64,000 bases of DNA from Arcicella sp034931005. Its GTDB lineage: Bacteria > Bacteroidota > Bacteroidia > Cytophagales > Spirosomataceae. The notes under the pieces are model-generated. The model did not search any database. It was not told the DNA's origin and saw only the letters and a list, made by a program, of their open reading frames with translations. Positions 25,617 to 35,411 of this stretch are shown here, piece by piece. How positions within the stretch are numbered: the first letter of the stretch is position 1; every line of letters starts with the position of its first letter. Where the stretch lies: assembly GCF_034931005.1 (NCBI RefSeq), contig NZ_JAYGIN010000017.1, positions 1 to 64,000 of the forward strand. Direction: 5' to 3'. A program made the translations under genes and the position numbers.

Positions 25617-26570
25617 TTACCCTACCGTTTCCCGAATTTGATAATCGGTAGCTTTATCTGAATTTCGGGTCATTAATTCCCCAATAAATCCTGCTACAAA
25701 TAGCTGAACGCCAATAATAATGGCAACTAATGCCAAGAAGAAAAGTGGATTATCGGTTACATTTCTGAATTTTAAATGATTGGCAATGGCATAAATTTTA
25801 TCCCCAATCAAATACAAGGTTATGATTGTTCCAATCATGAAGGACAGTATGCCGAAACCGCCAAAAAGGTGCATCGGTCGTTTGCCGAATTTTTGGACAA
25901 AAGTAATAGAAAGCAAATCTAAAAATCCGTATAAAAAGCGTTCAATACCAAATTTGGTTGTACCGTATTTTCGGGCTTGATGTTGTACTACTTTCTCACC
26001 AATTTTATCAAAACCATTCCATTTTGCCATTACGGGAATGTATCGGTGCATTTCGCCGTAAAGTGTTATTGTTTTGATTACTTCATTTTTGTAGGCTTTT
26101 AATCCGCAATTAAAATCATGTAAATAAACGCCTGACATTGAGCGGGTTGCGGCATTGTAAAGTTTAGTTGGAATGGTTTTAGTAATTGGGTCAAAACGCT
26201 TTTGTTTCCAACCTGAAACTAAATCAAAATCATCTTCCATTATCATTTTGTACAATGCTGGAATTTCGTCGGGACTATCCTGCAAATCGGCATCCATCGT
26301 GATAACTACCTTTCCTTTTGCATCCTTAAAACCTACATGAAGAGCCGCAGATTTACCGTAATTTCTACTGAACGAAATACCTTTGATATTTGTATTTTTC
26401 TCTGAAAGATTTTTGACCACTTTCCAAGAATTATCACGACTACCATCATTTACAAAAATGACTTCGTAGCTAAATTTATTTTCATTCATCACCCGTTCTA
26501 TCCAAGCGGCAAGTTCGGGTAATGATTCATCTTCATTATAAAGTGGTACGATGACTGATATGTCTAACAT
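25617..26570 (-). CDS. GT2 glycosyltransferase, dolichyl-phosphate-mannose-synthase-like, with two C-terminal membrane helices
   Basis: 317 residues. The GT-A catalytic part opens ISVIVPLYNEDESLPELAAW and has VIFVNDGSRDNSW and the metal-binding D-x-D in VVITMDADLQDSPDEIP. A Q-x-x-R-x-x-G-x-S/T-type motif appears as HQARKYGTTKFG. Two hydrophobic helices close the protein (FGILSFMIGTIITLYLIGD; FFLALVAIIIGVQLFVAGF). This matches the undecaprenyl-phosphate sugar transferases (GtrB/DPM1 class), which load a sugar on the lipid carrier for envelope glycan modification. The sugar is unknown. Monocistronic. Confidence 0.92.
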   Translation of the reverse strand: MLDISVIVPLYNEDESLPELAAWIERVMNENKFSYEVIFVNDGSRDNSWKVVKNLSEKNTNIKGISFSRNYGKSAALHVGFKDAKGKVVITMDADLQDSPDEIPALYKMIMEDDFDLVSGWKQKRFDPITKTIPTKLYNAATRSMSGVYLHDFNCGLKAYKNEVIKTITLYGEMHRYIPVMAKWNGFDKIGEKVVQHQARKYGTTKFGIERFLYGFLDLLSITFVQKFGKRPMHLFGGFGILSFMIGTIITLYLIGDKIYAIANHLKFRNVTDNPLFFLALVAIIIGVQLFVAGFIGELMTRNSDKATDYQIRETVG

Positions 26571-26600
26571 ATTTATATCTGTAAGGTTTTACTTTTTGTT

Positions 26601-26665
26601 GCCACGAAGGCACAACGTTTCAAAGTTTTAGTTATTAATATTTTGTGACTTAGTGTCTTTGTGGC
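26601..26665. repeat. Palindromic element, gccacgaaggcacaa family (copy 1)
   Basis: Left arm gccacgaaggcacaa and right arm gtgtctttgtggc enclose an AT-rich loop. Two better-preserved relatives occur at 62554-62625 and 62745-62815. It lies between two co-oriented minus-strand genes. Confidence 0.65.
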
Positions 26666-26670
26666 TAAAA

Positions 26671-27390
26671 TCAAAATATCAAATAATATTCTTTTAAAAG
26701 CTTTTGAAAATCATGGGTATAATTTTCGTTTGAATCTTTGATGAATAGTTCTTGGTTTTCAAACTCTTGATTTGCTTGTCCAAAGGTCGTAATAATTCTT
26801 AATATTTTACTTCCTTCTCGATGTCTAATCGTAAGTTTTTTGTGTGGATAAAGTTCTTTTGAAACAGATAATTGCTCAAAAACTGAACTCTCATACGCAG
26901 GCAATAAGACAACAAATGTGCCATTAGGAGAAAGTAATCTTAAAACAGCCTCTACCAAATCCTCAAAAGAAAGCGTATCTGTATGCAGTGAATTATTACG
27001 AGATTCGGTTTCAGACTTTAAATGATTCTGGAAAAATGGTGGATTACTAACAATTAAATCGTACTGATTTTGATGTTCAAGGTGTTCCGCAAATGATTGA
27101 ATCGAAGTATTGAAAACATTTATTTGCTCTTTGAAAATACTCTTTTGAATATTATTAAATGCCTGATTATAAGCATTTATGTCAATTTCTACGGCATCAA
27201 TTTTTGCATCAGTGCGTTGGGCGAGCATCATGGCTACCAATCCCGTTCCTGTGCCAATATCCAAGACTTTTTTAGCTTTATCAACACTTGTATAAGCACC
27301 CAAAATACAAGCATCGGTGGTTACTTTCATCGCCGTTTGGTCTTGATGAATAGTGAATTTTTTGAAAGAAAAGTGCGTATTAGCAGGCAT
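26671..27390 (-). CDS. trmN6: tRNA1(Val) (adenine(37)-N6)-methyltransferase
   Basis: I start at the ATG at 27390 (239 residues), where the conserved opening PANTHFSFKKFTIHQDQTAM begins; the upstream ATG adds 13 poorly conserved residues. SAM-binding motif I is VLDIGTGTGLVAMMLAQR. The amino-methyltransferase signature IVSNPPFFQNHLKS is intact. The enzyme adds N6-methyl to A37 of tRNA1Val. Size and motifs fit YfiC. The gene is divergent from the ROK regulator across an AT-rich spacer. Confidence 0.92.
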   Translation of the reverse strand: MPANTHFSFKKFTIHQDQTAMKVTTDACILGAYTSVDKAKKVLDIGTGTGLVAMMLAQRTDAKIDAVEIDINAYNQAFNNIQKSIFKEQINVFNTSIQSFAEHLEHQNQYDLIVSNPPFFQNHLKSETESRNNSLHTDTLSFEDLVEAVLRLLSPNGTFVVLLPAYESSVFEQLSVSKELYPHKKLTIRHREGSKILRIITTFGQANQEFENQELFIKDSNENYTHDFQKLLKEYYLIF

Positions 27391-27776
27391 AATTTTGATA
27401 AAATACAAAATTACGGGCTTTCGGGTCATTGAGGTTTATAAAGTGCTATTTATTCTCGCATTTGTATGCTAACTCATTGTTTCTTCATTATTTATTTAAC
27501 AGTGAAAATTAATCTTCTTATAAGATTGGATACTATTTTGACACCTTAAAATAAGTAATATTTTACAAAACATTAAAAACTTTTATGATTTAATAATAAA
27601 TATTTAAAAACATTTTAATTTTTTTATAAAAGTTTTCTATATTTGGCATATCATTTCTATTTAAGTAAGTGGGATATTTAAAAATATAGAATTAGTAAGG
27701 GATAGAATTAGTAATTTGGTTTGATATTTAGCAGACTTGCCACTTGCTGCTTTCAATATATTTAACCAATACTCAA
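27391..27776. other. AT-rich divergent control region
   Basis: About 390 bp between trmN6 and the ROK regulator. It is strongly AT-rich with long T/A runs between 27540 and 27640. It holds a TATATTTG box (27638-27645) and presumably the promoters of both divergent genes. No additional gene is seen. Confidence 0.5.
27638..27645 (+). promoter_or_regulatory. Candidate -7 promoter box TATATTTG for ROK/SusCD unit
   Basis: Exact TAnnTTTG match, 130 bp before the ROK start. The -33 position is T-rich without an exact TTG. Confidence 0.35.
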
Positions 27777-28973
27777 ATGAGCACTAAAAAACTATCAAAT
27801 AAGAACCGAATAATCAAGCAACTGTATTTTTCTGGTTCGATGTCGTGTGCAGACTTTAGTATGCAACTCAACAAAAGTCTTCCATTTATTACCAAATTGG
27901 TGAATGACTTGGTGGAGGAAGATGTCATTGTAGAAACAGGGTTTGCTCCTTCAACGGGAGGACGAAGACCATTGATGTATTCTCTTAAACCTGAAACATT
28001 GTACATTGTCTCGGTTTCGATGGATCAATTTATTACGAGAATTGCTTTGATGGACACGAATAATCAAGTAATTGGGGAAGTTGAGAAGGTAGAGTTAGCC
28101 CTAAGTGATAATCATAATTCATTGTTAACGCTTTATGAAGAACTCGAAAAATTTATTCAGAGCTCCAAAGTTGATAGGAAAAAGATTGTTGGTATAGGCA
28201 TTGGAATGCCTGGTTTTGTGGATATTAAAAATGGGATTAACCATAGTTTCCTAAAAACTCCGCTTACGTATGGTAATGAGAGTATAACCCAATTTATCTC
28301 TGAAAAACTGGATATTCCCGTTTTTATTGATAACGATTCGAGTGTAATTGCTTTGGCTGAACTTCGTTTTGGGGAAGGTATCAATCGAAAAAATATAATG
28401 GTTGTCAATGTGGGTTGGGGAGTGGGTTTAGGAATGGTTTTGAATGGCAATTTGTACCGTGGAGCAAGTGGATTTGCTGGAGAATTTAGCCATATTCCAC
28501 TTTTTACCAATAATAAATTATGTAGTTGTGGCAAGAGTGGATGTTTGGAAACAGAAACTTCTTTATCTGTTTTAATAGAAAAATTCAAAGAGGCTATTGC
28601 ACAAGGAAGGGTGTCAAGATTAAAAGAAGTTCCCGCAAATAATATTGAACAAGCGAGTGAATTGATTGTTCAATATGCCATTGAAGGTGATAGACTTGCG
28701 GTTGAACTTTTATCAGAAATTGGGTACAAAATTGGGCGTGGAGTAGCTATACTTATTCATCTTCTGAATCCAGAATTAATCATTTTGAGTGGAAGAGGAA
28801 CGCAAGCAGGACAAATTTGGCAAGCTCCTATCCAACAGGCACTTAACGAGCATTGTATTCCAAGATTATCACACAATACACCTATTAAAATTTCAAAATT
28901 AGGCTTCGATGCTTCACTGATTGGTGCGGCGGCTTTAGTGATGGAAAATTATGACCATATTTATTCTTCGTAA
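27777..28973 (+). CDS. ROK family transcriptional regulator
   Basis: 398 residues from the ATG at 27777; the TTG at 27744 is less likely. A winged HTH occupies the N-terminus (NRIIKQLYFSGSMSCADFSM, QLNKSLPFITKLVNDLVEED). The ROK sugar-kinase-like domain follows with GIGIGMPGFVDIKNGIN, FIDNDSSVIALAE and the zinc motif CSCGKSGCLETE. ROK regulators respond to sugars or sugar phosphates. Immediate downstream genes are SusC and SusD homologues on the same strand, 105 bp away, so it probably controls that uptake system (inference from context). Confidence 0.92.
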   Translation: MSTKKLSNKNRIIKQLYFSGSMSCADFSMQLNKSLPFITKLVNDLVEEDVIVETGFAPSTGGRRPLMYSLKPETLYIVSVSMDQFITRIALMDTNNQVIGEVEKVELALSDNHNSLLTLYEELEKFIQSSKVDRKKIVGIGIGMPGFVDIKNGINHSFLKTPLTYGNESITQFISEKLDIPVFIDNDSSVIALAELRFGEGINRKNIMVVNVGWGVGLGMVLNGNLYRGASGFAGEFSHIPLFTNNKLCSCGKSGCLETETSLSVLIEKFKEAIAQGRVSRLKEVPANNIEQASELIVQYAIEGDRLAVELLSEIGYKIGRGVAILIHLLNPELIILSGRGTQAGQIWQAPIQQALNEHCIPRLSHNTPIKISKLGFDASLIGAAALVMENYDHIYSS

Positions 28974-29078
28974 TATGGAATCATAATTTTGAGGAGAGGA
29001 AAGGATAAAGCGAAGTCATGAACATAAATTATCTGTTTTTTTATAATTTATACTTACTCACTTTATCACTTTTATCCT

Positions 29079-32000
29079 ATGGGAAGAAAACTACTTCTCC
29101 TTGTCGTTATGCTCATAATGATAAGCGACCCCGTATTTGCTCAATCAATCACAGGGCAAGTCGTATCTAAAACCGATGGACAACCACTAATTGGAATGTC
29201 CGTCAAAATTAAAGGTACAACCGCTGGAACAACCACCGACTCTAAGGGAAAGTTCAGCTTAAACACTTCATCACAAAGTACCCTCATTTTTACTTACATT
29301 GGCTACAAAACACAAGAAGTATTAATTGGTGGACGCTCAGTCATTAATGTTGAAATGGACGAAGATGCTTCGCAACTCTCAGAAGTTGTGGTGACAGCTT
29401 TGGGTGTGTCAAAAGACCAAAAATCACTTGGTTATGCTACCACGACTATTAAGGCAGAGTCTATTACTCGCACAGGTTCGCCCAATTTTGCTTCGGCACT
29501 TTATGGAAAAGCCCCAGGTGTGCGTATTGCTTCTGCCCCAGGTGGTGCTACCAGTGCAGTAAACATTACTATTCGTGGAACAAACTCAATTACTGGAAGA
29601 AGCCAGCCATTAATCATCATGGATGGTGTGCCAATCAGAGATGGAGAAGTAAACAATGGTAATTATTGGGGCGACCAAAGACTAAGAGGAAATGGTTTAT
29701 TAGATGTAAACCCAGAAGACGTAGAAAATATTTCTATTCTAAAAGGTGCTTCGGCAGCGGCTCTTTATGGTTCGGAAGCGGTAAATGGCGTTGTTTTAAT
29801 CACTACCAAAAGTGGAAAAGGTAAAAAAGGTTTTAGTGTTGATTTAAATGCTAATTATAGTGTTGATAACATTGCTTTTTTACCAAGATACCAGAATGTC
29901 AGAGGACAAGGTTACATGACAACTTTTGCCAATGCAGGACAAGATGCCAACGGATTTTTGTATTATGACACCAACGGAGATAACGTCAAAGAAACCAGAG
30001 GTTTAATTGGAACATCGGTAAATTTTGGTCCTAAATTCGATGGAAAACCAGTTTTGTCGTGGGATGGCGTGATGAGACCTTACGAGTCGCAAGGAGATAA
30101 TTATGCAGGTTTATTCCAACAAGCACGCAATTCAAATGTCAACTTGGCAATTTCTCAAGCATCCGAAAATGCTAATATTCGTTTCTCTTTAACCCATCAA
30201 GAAAATCAAGGTTTGAGCATTGGAGCTACCAATAGTAAAAATATCGCCAATCTTAACAGTTCGTTCAAATTAGGCAAAAAATATACTGCCGACCTTGTGG
30301 TAAATTATGTCAATCAATACACACACAACCGTCCGTATTCAATTGACCGAATGATGAACAACTTTACGGGTATGATGCCTCGTTTTGATAATGCCGCATG
30401 GTATCTGAACAAATACAAAACAAGTTTAGGGTATCGTTTTGTAACAGGCTCAAATCAAAGTTTAACGCCCGACGAAAACATTAAATATGGTGGTTTCAGA
30501 GGAGATATTGCTGATTATATCTGGCGTGTCAAAGAACACAATGAAGATGAATATAGCAATCGTGTTATTGCGAGTATGACTCATAATTTCCAGATTACCG
30601 ATGACTTGAAATTGAGAGGAAGAATTGCCACAGATTTTACCTCTTTAAGAAGTGAAAGCAAACAATCAACTGAAATTCCATTGGCATTTGGCTACTCAGG
30701 TTATTTCGGTATGACTTCAAATCTTTATAATATTCTTTATGGAGATGTATTGTTGACATACACCAAAAAAGTATCAAAAGACGTTCAGTTGACTGCAATG
30801 GCTGGTTATACTGCTACTAAAGAATCAAGAAGTTATTTAGAAAGAGGTACAAATGGCGGATTAAGTACGGAAAATCTATTCGACGTGGCGGCATCAGTAA
30901 ACACGCCAGTGAGTAATTCAGTTAGAAATTCGGTGGCAAAAGACGCTTTTATCGGAACAGTTAATTTTGATTACAAAGGTTTCTTATTTGTGGAGGGAAC
31001 ATTGAGACGAGATAGAACGTCAACCATGAACCCAAATAACAATACCTTCCTTTATCCTTCAGTCAATTCAAGTCTTGTATTCTCTGAGGCACTCAATTTA
31101 CCAAATTATGTAACTTATGGTAAACTACGGGCATCGTGGGGTATTGTAGGAAATTATCCGCAGATGTATTTGGCCAATATTGCTTATCAACAAAATACGT
31201 ATGGTATCCAGCAAACAGGCGGAAAATCAGTGCTTTATACAACATTACCAAGTGCTTTTGGTAATGATTTAATCAAACCAGAGCAAAAACACGAATTTGA
31301 AATCGGTTTAGAAACTAAGTTTTTCAAAAATCGTCTGGGTTTAGATATTTCTTATTACAACGCCAAAATTGTTGACCAAATCTTACCACTAACCTTAGCA
31401 CCTACTACGGGAGCAGCATCGGTTTTAAGTAATATTGGTATTTTGAGAAACGAAGGAATTGAAGTTGCTTTGACTGGTTCGCCTATCAAAACCGCAAAAT
31501 TTTCTTGGGATGCAGGAATCAACTTTGCTGCCAATCGCAACGTAGTTGAACAATTAGCCAATGGTTCAACTGAATTACTCCACGCAGATTATGACGGAAA
31601 TGCCGCTCAATTACGCTCAGTGGTTGGTCAGCCAATGGGAGATTTTTACGTTCACCCAATTGCAACGAATACCAAAGGAGAGAAAATCGTAAACGCTTCG
31701 GGTCTTTATGTTTTAGACAATGATAAAATGATAAATGTTGGCAATGCCATGCCTAAATTGACAGGCGGTATCACCAATACTTTTAGCTACAAAGGTTTCA
31801 CATTAGACGTTTTGGCTGACTTCCGTTGGGGCGGTTATATTATGCCTACGGGGTTAAACTGGATGATTAGTAGAGGTTTGTTAGAAGAAAGTACCAAATA
31901 TATGGATGCCGAAAGCGGAGGCTTGAAATATTATGTAAGCAACGGAAAAGGCATACAAACAACGGCGGATAAAGGACCAAACGGCGAAACTGTTTATAAC

Positions 32001-32390
32001 GACGGTATGCTAATGGATGGTGTTTCGGTGGGTGGCGAAAAGAATACAAACGTCATTTCACAAGCCGTTTATTATTTCAATACTTATAACTGGGGTGGGC
32101 CACAGTATAGCTCTGCCCGTTATGAATTGTATGTACAAGAAAATTCATATATCAAGTTGAGAGAACTTTCTTTAGGCTATAATGTTCCTGCGAATATCGC
32201 CAGAAAGATTGGAGCAAAGAAAATGACAGTATCGGTATTTGGCAGAAACTTAATGTACATCTACCGAACCATCAAAGATATGGATGCCGAACAAACAACG
32301 GCTGGTTCTCGTTGGTTTGAAACCCTCACGAACACAGGAACGAACCCTGCAACTCGCTCAATTGGTTTTATGGTAAGAGCAAGTTTCTAA
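29079..32390 (+). CDS. SusC/RagA family TonB-dependent outer-membrane transporter
   Basis: 1103 residues. Signal peptide (LLLLVVMLIMISDPVFA), then a carboxypeptidase-D-like domain (ITGQVVSKTDGQPLIGMSVK, TDSKGKFSL, FTYIGYKTQEV). Next a TonB-box/plug start (EVVVTALGVSKDQKSLGYAT) and plug (SAPGGATSAVNITIRGTNSI, NILKGASAAALYGSEAVNGV-type block). A ~850-residue beta barrel ends with an aromatic Phe (FMVRASF). It forms the pore of a nutrient importer with the SusD lipoprotein encoded 33 bp downstream. The substrate is not given by sequence; the ROK regulator upstream suggests a glycan or sugar. Confidence 0.96.
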   Translation: MGRKLLLLVVMLIMISDPVFAQSITGQVVSKTDGQPLIGMSVKIKGTTAGTTTDSKGKFSLNTSSQSTLIFTYIGYKTQEVLIGGRSVINVEMDEDASQLSEVVVTALGVSKDQKSLGYATTTIKAESITRTGSPNFASALYGKAPGVRIASAPGGATSAVNITIRGTNSITGRSQPLIIMDGVPIRDGEVNNGNYWGDQRLRGNGLLDVNPEDVENISILKGASAAALYGSEAVNGVVLITTKSGKGKKGFSVDLNANYSVDNIAFLPRYQNVRGQGYMTTFANAGQDANGFLYYDTNGDNVKETRGLIGTSVNFGPKFDGKPVLSWDGVMRPYESQGDNYAGLFQQARNSNVNLAISQASENANIRFSLTHQENQGLSIGATNSKNIANLNSSFKLGKKYTADLVVNYVNQYTHNRPYSIDRMMNNFTGMMPRFDNAAWYLNKYKTSLGYRFVTGSNQSLTPDENIKYGGFRGDIADYIWRVKEHNEDEYSNRVIASMTHNFQITDDLKLRGRIATDFTSLRSESKQSTEIPLAFGYSGYFGMTSNLYNILYGDVLLTYTKKVSKDVQLTAMAGYTATKESRSYLERGTNGGLSTENLFDVAASVNTPVSNSVRNSVAKDAFIGTVNFDYKGFLFVEGTLRRDRTSTMNPNNNTFLYPSVNSSLVFSEALNLPNYVTYGKLRASWGIVGNYPQMYLANIAYQQNTYGIQQTGGKSVLYTTLPSAFGNDLIKPEQKHEFEIGLETKFFKNRLGLDISYYNAKIVDQILPLTLAPTTGAASVLSNIGILRNEGIEVALTGSPIKTAKFSWDAGINFAANRNVVEQLANGSTELLHADYDGNAAQLRSVVGQPMGDFYVHPIATNTKGEKIVNASGLYVLDNDKMINVGNAMPKLTGGITNTFSYKGFTLDVLADFRWGGYIMPTGLNWMISRGLLEESTKYMDAESGGLKYYVSNGKGIQTTADKGPNGETVYNDGMLMDGVSVGGEKNTNVISQAVYYFNTYNWGGPQYSSARYELYVQENSYIKLRELSLGYNVPANIARKIGAKKMTVSVFGRNLMYIYRTIKDMDAEQTTAGSRWFETLTNTGTNPATRSIGFMVRASF

Positions 32391-32423
32391 CATCAAATTC
32401 ATTCTGATATAAATTCTGAAAAT

Positions 32424-34007
32424 ATGAAAAAAATACTTTTTATACTATCAATGGCACTTTCTATGACTTTTGTGGCTTGTCAAAAGTCAGATTTTGAAGA
32501 AAGTTATGCCGACCCTTCAAAGATTTCTGTAACCACCGTAGAAAAACAATTTACAGGTTTTTTAGGCTCAAATAAAAGCTACGTTTTGCCTGATTACGGT
32601 AATTACTTCGTAGTGCTTAGAACAACGCTCAATCATTACACACAAGTGGTTGGTTGGGAAAATTCGCCAAATCAGTATAACCCAGGTTCGGCAGGAATCA
32701 ACGACAGATGGACAAATTATTACAATTTTTTAGCTCAATATCGTGAACTTGAAAAAATATACGCAAAGTCAACCGCCGCCGAGCAAGCTGATAAGCGTAT
32801 TTATAAAATTGCTTCTGCTATTTATTTTTATGACCATACTCAAAAAGTGGTTGATTTGCATGGTGATATTCCGTTTTCAAGTGCAGGAATGTTGAGCATA
32901 AACGGTGGTGATTACACTAATTCATTTGCTAAATATGACAATGCGGAGACTGTTTATACCAAAATGTTGGACGATTTGAAGGCTTTTGCTGATGAAATGA
33001 ATACGATTACGGTAAAAGCTGGAATTTTGACGGGATTCAAAACTCAAGATTTTGTGAATAAAGGGGATTTGATGCTTTGGAAAAAATATTGCAATTCATT
33101 GAGAATTAGAATGTTGATGAGAGCATCGTCTTCAAGCAAATTCCAAAGCAGAGCAACGGCAGAAATGACAGAAATTTTAGCTAATCCAACGAAATACCCT
33201 GTTGTTTCTGCTAATGCCGATAATATCCAAATTAATGTGTTTGATATCAATACTGAAATTCATTCAAAAGGGTTTCGTAATGGTTTAGAAGATTGGGACG
33301 GGAATTTGGCAGGAAAAGCAATGATTGACCACATGAACGCCAATAAAGACCCACGTATCAAAGTGATTTTTGAAGCAGGAGATAATGCAGTTGGCGTTTA
33401 TAAAGGTTTAGACCCATTGGCGGAATCAGCGGTACAATCAGCGGCTATTGCGGGCGGAACACTTTCTCGTTACAATCGCTCAACATTTAGCCGTAACCAA
33501 TTTTTTCCAGGTGTACTCATCAATGCCGCAGAAGTTAGCTTTTTCATTGCAGAGTTTTACTTGAAAAATGGAAATAATGCTTCGGCAAAAACGGCTTACG
33601 AAAATGGAATCAAACTTTCAACGGAGGCATATTACAAATATCGTACTTTGAGTAACGACAATACCGTTCCTGCTGCCACCGCAGCGACTACGGCAGAGGT
33701 TCAAAGTTATATCAATAGCTCAGGAATTAATTGGGCAAATGCCAATACTGATGCCGATAAGCTCAGCTTAATTGCAAACCAAAAATGGATTCATTACGGA
33801 ATTTTACAACAAACTGAAAACTGGGCGGAAATTAGAAGATTTGATTTGCCGAAACTTTCTTTCCAAGCAGATAATTCGAGTGTTCAGAAACAACCGCCTT
33901 TACGTTGGGTGTATCCGTCGAGCGAAGCGGTTTATAACACCGTGAATTATAGCGAAATAAAGGCTAAGGATAATTTGACAAGTAAAATATTTTGGGATAA
34001 TCAGTAG
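32424..34007 (+). CDS. SusD/RagB family nutrient-binding lipoprotein
   Basis: 527 residues. Lipoprotein signal MKKILFILSMALSMTFVAC. The SusD-like helical scaffold is evident (YNFLAQYRELEKIYAKSTAA, YDHTQKVVDLHGDIPFS, GDLMLWKKYCNSLRIRMLMR, and the C-terminal IHYGILQQTENWAEIRRFDL). The pattern is closest to the SusD-like subgroup whose members lack the long N-terminal motif of RagB. It caps the SusC barrel at the cell surface. No polysaccharide lyase or glycoside hydrolase follows; the unit ends at a strong hairpin. Confidence 0.93.
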   Translation: MKKILFILSMALSMTFVACQKSDFEESYADPSKISVTTVEKQFTGFLGSNKSYVLPDYGNYFVVLRTTLNHYTQVVGWENSPNQYNPGSAGINDRWTNYYNFLAQYRELEKIYAKSTAAEQADKRIYKIASAIYFYDHTQKVVDLHGDIPFSSAGMLSINGGDYTNSFAKYDNAETVYTKMLDDLKAFADEMNTITVKAGILTGFKTQDFVNKGDLMLWKKYCNSLRIRMLMRASSSSKFQSRATAEMTEILANPTKYPVVSANADNIQINVFDINTEIHSKGFRNGLEDWDGNLAGKAMIDHMNANKDPRIKVIFEAGDNAVGVYKGLDPLAESAVQSAAIAGGTLSRYNRSTFSRNQFFPGVLINAAEVSFFIAEFYLKNGNNASAKTAYENGIKLSTEAYYKYRTLSNDNTVPAATAATTAEVQSYINSSGINWANANTDADKLSLIANQKWIHYGILQQTENWAEIRRFDLPKLSFQADNSSVQKQPPLRWVYPSSEAVYNTVNYSEIKAKDNLTSKIFWDNQ

Positions 34008-34155
34008 TGGTTTTACGTATAAAATCACCGAAGATTATAAAATGAATTCAAATATAAATTGGGATAATGGTTGAATATCTCTACACCTGTTACATTTTAT
34101 TTTAAAAGGCATTGAAATATACTTCATCATAATTTATCAAACCTATTTACCATAA

Positions 34156-34202
34156 AAAGCCGTTAAAAGTAAAGTGATTTACGATTAACGGCTTTAATTT
34201 TG
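34156..34202. terminator. Bidirectional terminator between SusD and TerC genes
   Basis: Perfect 11-bp arms aaagccgttaa and ttaacggcttt, with a nested gtaaa/tttac pair in the loop and T or A runs on each side. It lies between convergent genes. Confidence 0.85.
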
Positions 34203-34210
34203 AGAATATA

Positions 34211-34978
34211 CTACGCTTCTTCTTTCGTTCTAACTTTAATATTCAAGACTTCCACCAATAAAGAGAAAGCAATGGCAAAGTATAAATATCCTTTGGGAAC
34301 AGCCCCAATGTGCGAGCCTAAAATAGAAACATTGGCATTATGAGCAGCCTCAGCAATGAGCATAAAACCAATCATAATCAAGAATGCCATACCTAACATT
34401 TGAATAGAAGGGTGACGATTCACAAACTCGCCCACTGGCCCAGAGAAACCCATCATAATAAAAATAGAAAGCACCACAGCGGCAATCATAATTGGTAAAA
34501 CCTGCGTTAAACCGATAGCCGTAAGAATAGAATCAATCGAGAAAACAATATTAATCAAAGCAATTTGAATAACAACCGCCGTTAATTTATCTGAAGCAGA
34601 GGTTTTTGGTTTCGCTTCATGTTCGTGTTTTTCCAACTTCTCATGAATTTCTGACGTTGCTTTGTACAATAAAAATAATCCACCAATGAATAAAATTAAG
34701 CTCTGTCCTGATATTCCTGCATGAAACCAACCCCAATTAATGTGTGTAAAAGGTTCTTGTAGAGAAATAATAAATGACAACCCAAATAATAGGATGACCC
34801 TAAAACCCATTGCCAAGAGCATACCGATATTTCGAGCTTTAGGTTGGTCTTTTTTGGATAATTTATTAGCGGCAATTGAGATAAAAATGATGTTGTCGAT
34901 TCCTAATACAATTTCGAGGAAAGTCAGGGTGATTAAACTAACAATATTGTCGGCTGAAAGTAATTCTTGAAAATTCAT
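34211..34978 (-). CDS. TerC family integral membrane protein
   Basis: 255 residues, about seven transmembrane helices. The family signature is in the first helix: TFLEIVLGIDNIIFISIAAN, with a matching acidic motif later (ALINIVFSIDSILTAIGLTQ). A cytoplasmic His/Glu/Lys-rich loop (SEIHEKLEKHEHEAKP) separates the two halves. TerC-family proteins are implicated in metal (manganese) export or tellurite resistance. The loop could bind metal. Monocistronic, convergent with the SusCD unit. Confidence 0.92.
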   Translation of the reverse strand: MNFQELLSADNIVSLITLTFLEIVLGIDNIIFISIAANKLSKKDQPKARNIGMLLAMGFRVILLFGLSFIISLQEPFTHINWGWFHAGISGQSLILFIGGLFLLYKATSEIHEKLEKHEHEAKPKTSASDKLTAVVIQIALINIVFSIDSILTAIGLTQVLPIMIAAVVLSIFIMMGFSGPVGEFVNRHPSIQMLGMAFLIMIGFMLIAEAAHNANVSILGSHIGAVPKGYLYFAIAFSLLVEVLNIKVRTKEEA

Positions 34979-35411
34979 TGATGTTTTGGTTTATTTAGTT
35001 TAACGAATAATGAGTTGCTGATTTTAGCACTAAACTCTGAAATCTTAATTATGAGAACCAATCTACTAATAACCAATTCCCAATAACTACTTATAACTCC
35101 TTTCTACAAAAATATTGAGATTCGGGGATATTCAAAACTCATTTCTTTATAAATGGTTATATTACGATGTTTTTTCTTGTAAAATCTTTATGAATAGTTT
35201 TATAAAAAAAATTAGACCTTTAAACCCAATATGAGTAAAAGTCAGGGTTAATTTGTAGTTTTGTAACAGATTTTATAATTTCAATGTCATATTAAATTTA
35301 GTGTATGCCATTTACAGAACAATTCTTCTACTGTAATGGTATAAATTTTGGTGACTCATTGTTAGTTTTTAAATTATTCCCCTGACATTTTCCTAAAAAT
35401 ATATTTCAATA
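34979..35411. other. AT-rich divergent upstream region of terC and dnaN
   Basis: About 430 bp with no gene. Contains a short wordy stretch (aataaccaattcccaataac at about 35060-35080) of the same type as other spacers. T-rich segments probably contain the dnaN promoter. TAAATTTAG near 35296 resembles a -7 box but is not exact. I see no DnaA-box cluster, so there is no support for an origin here. Confidence 0.45.

Noticed and set aside
34979..35411. Replication origin upstream of dnaN
   Set aside because: No cluster of DnaA boxes and no dnaA neighbour; dnaN is unlinked from the origin in many Bacteroidota.
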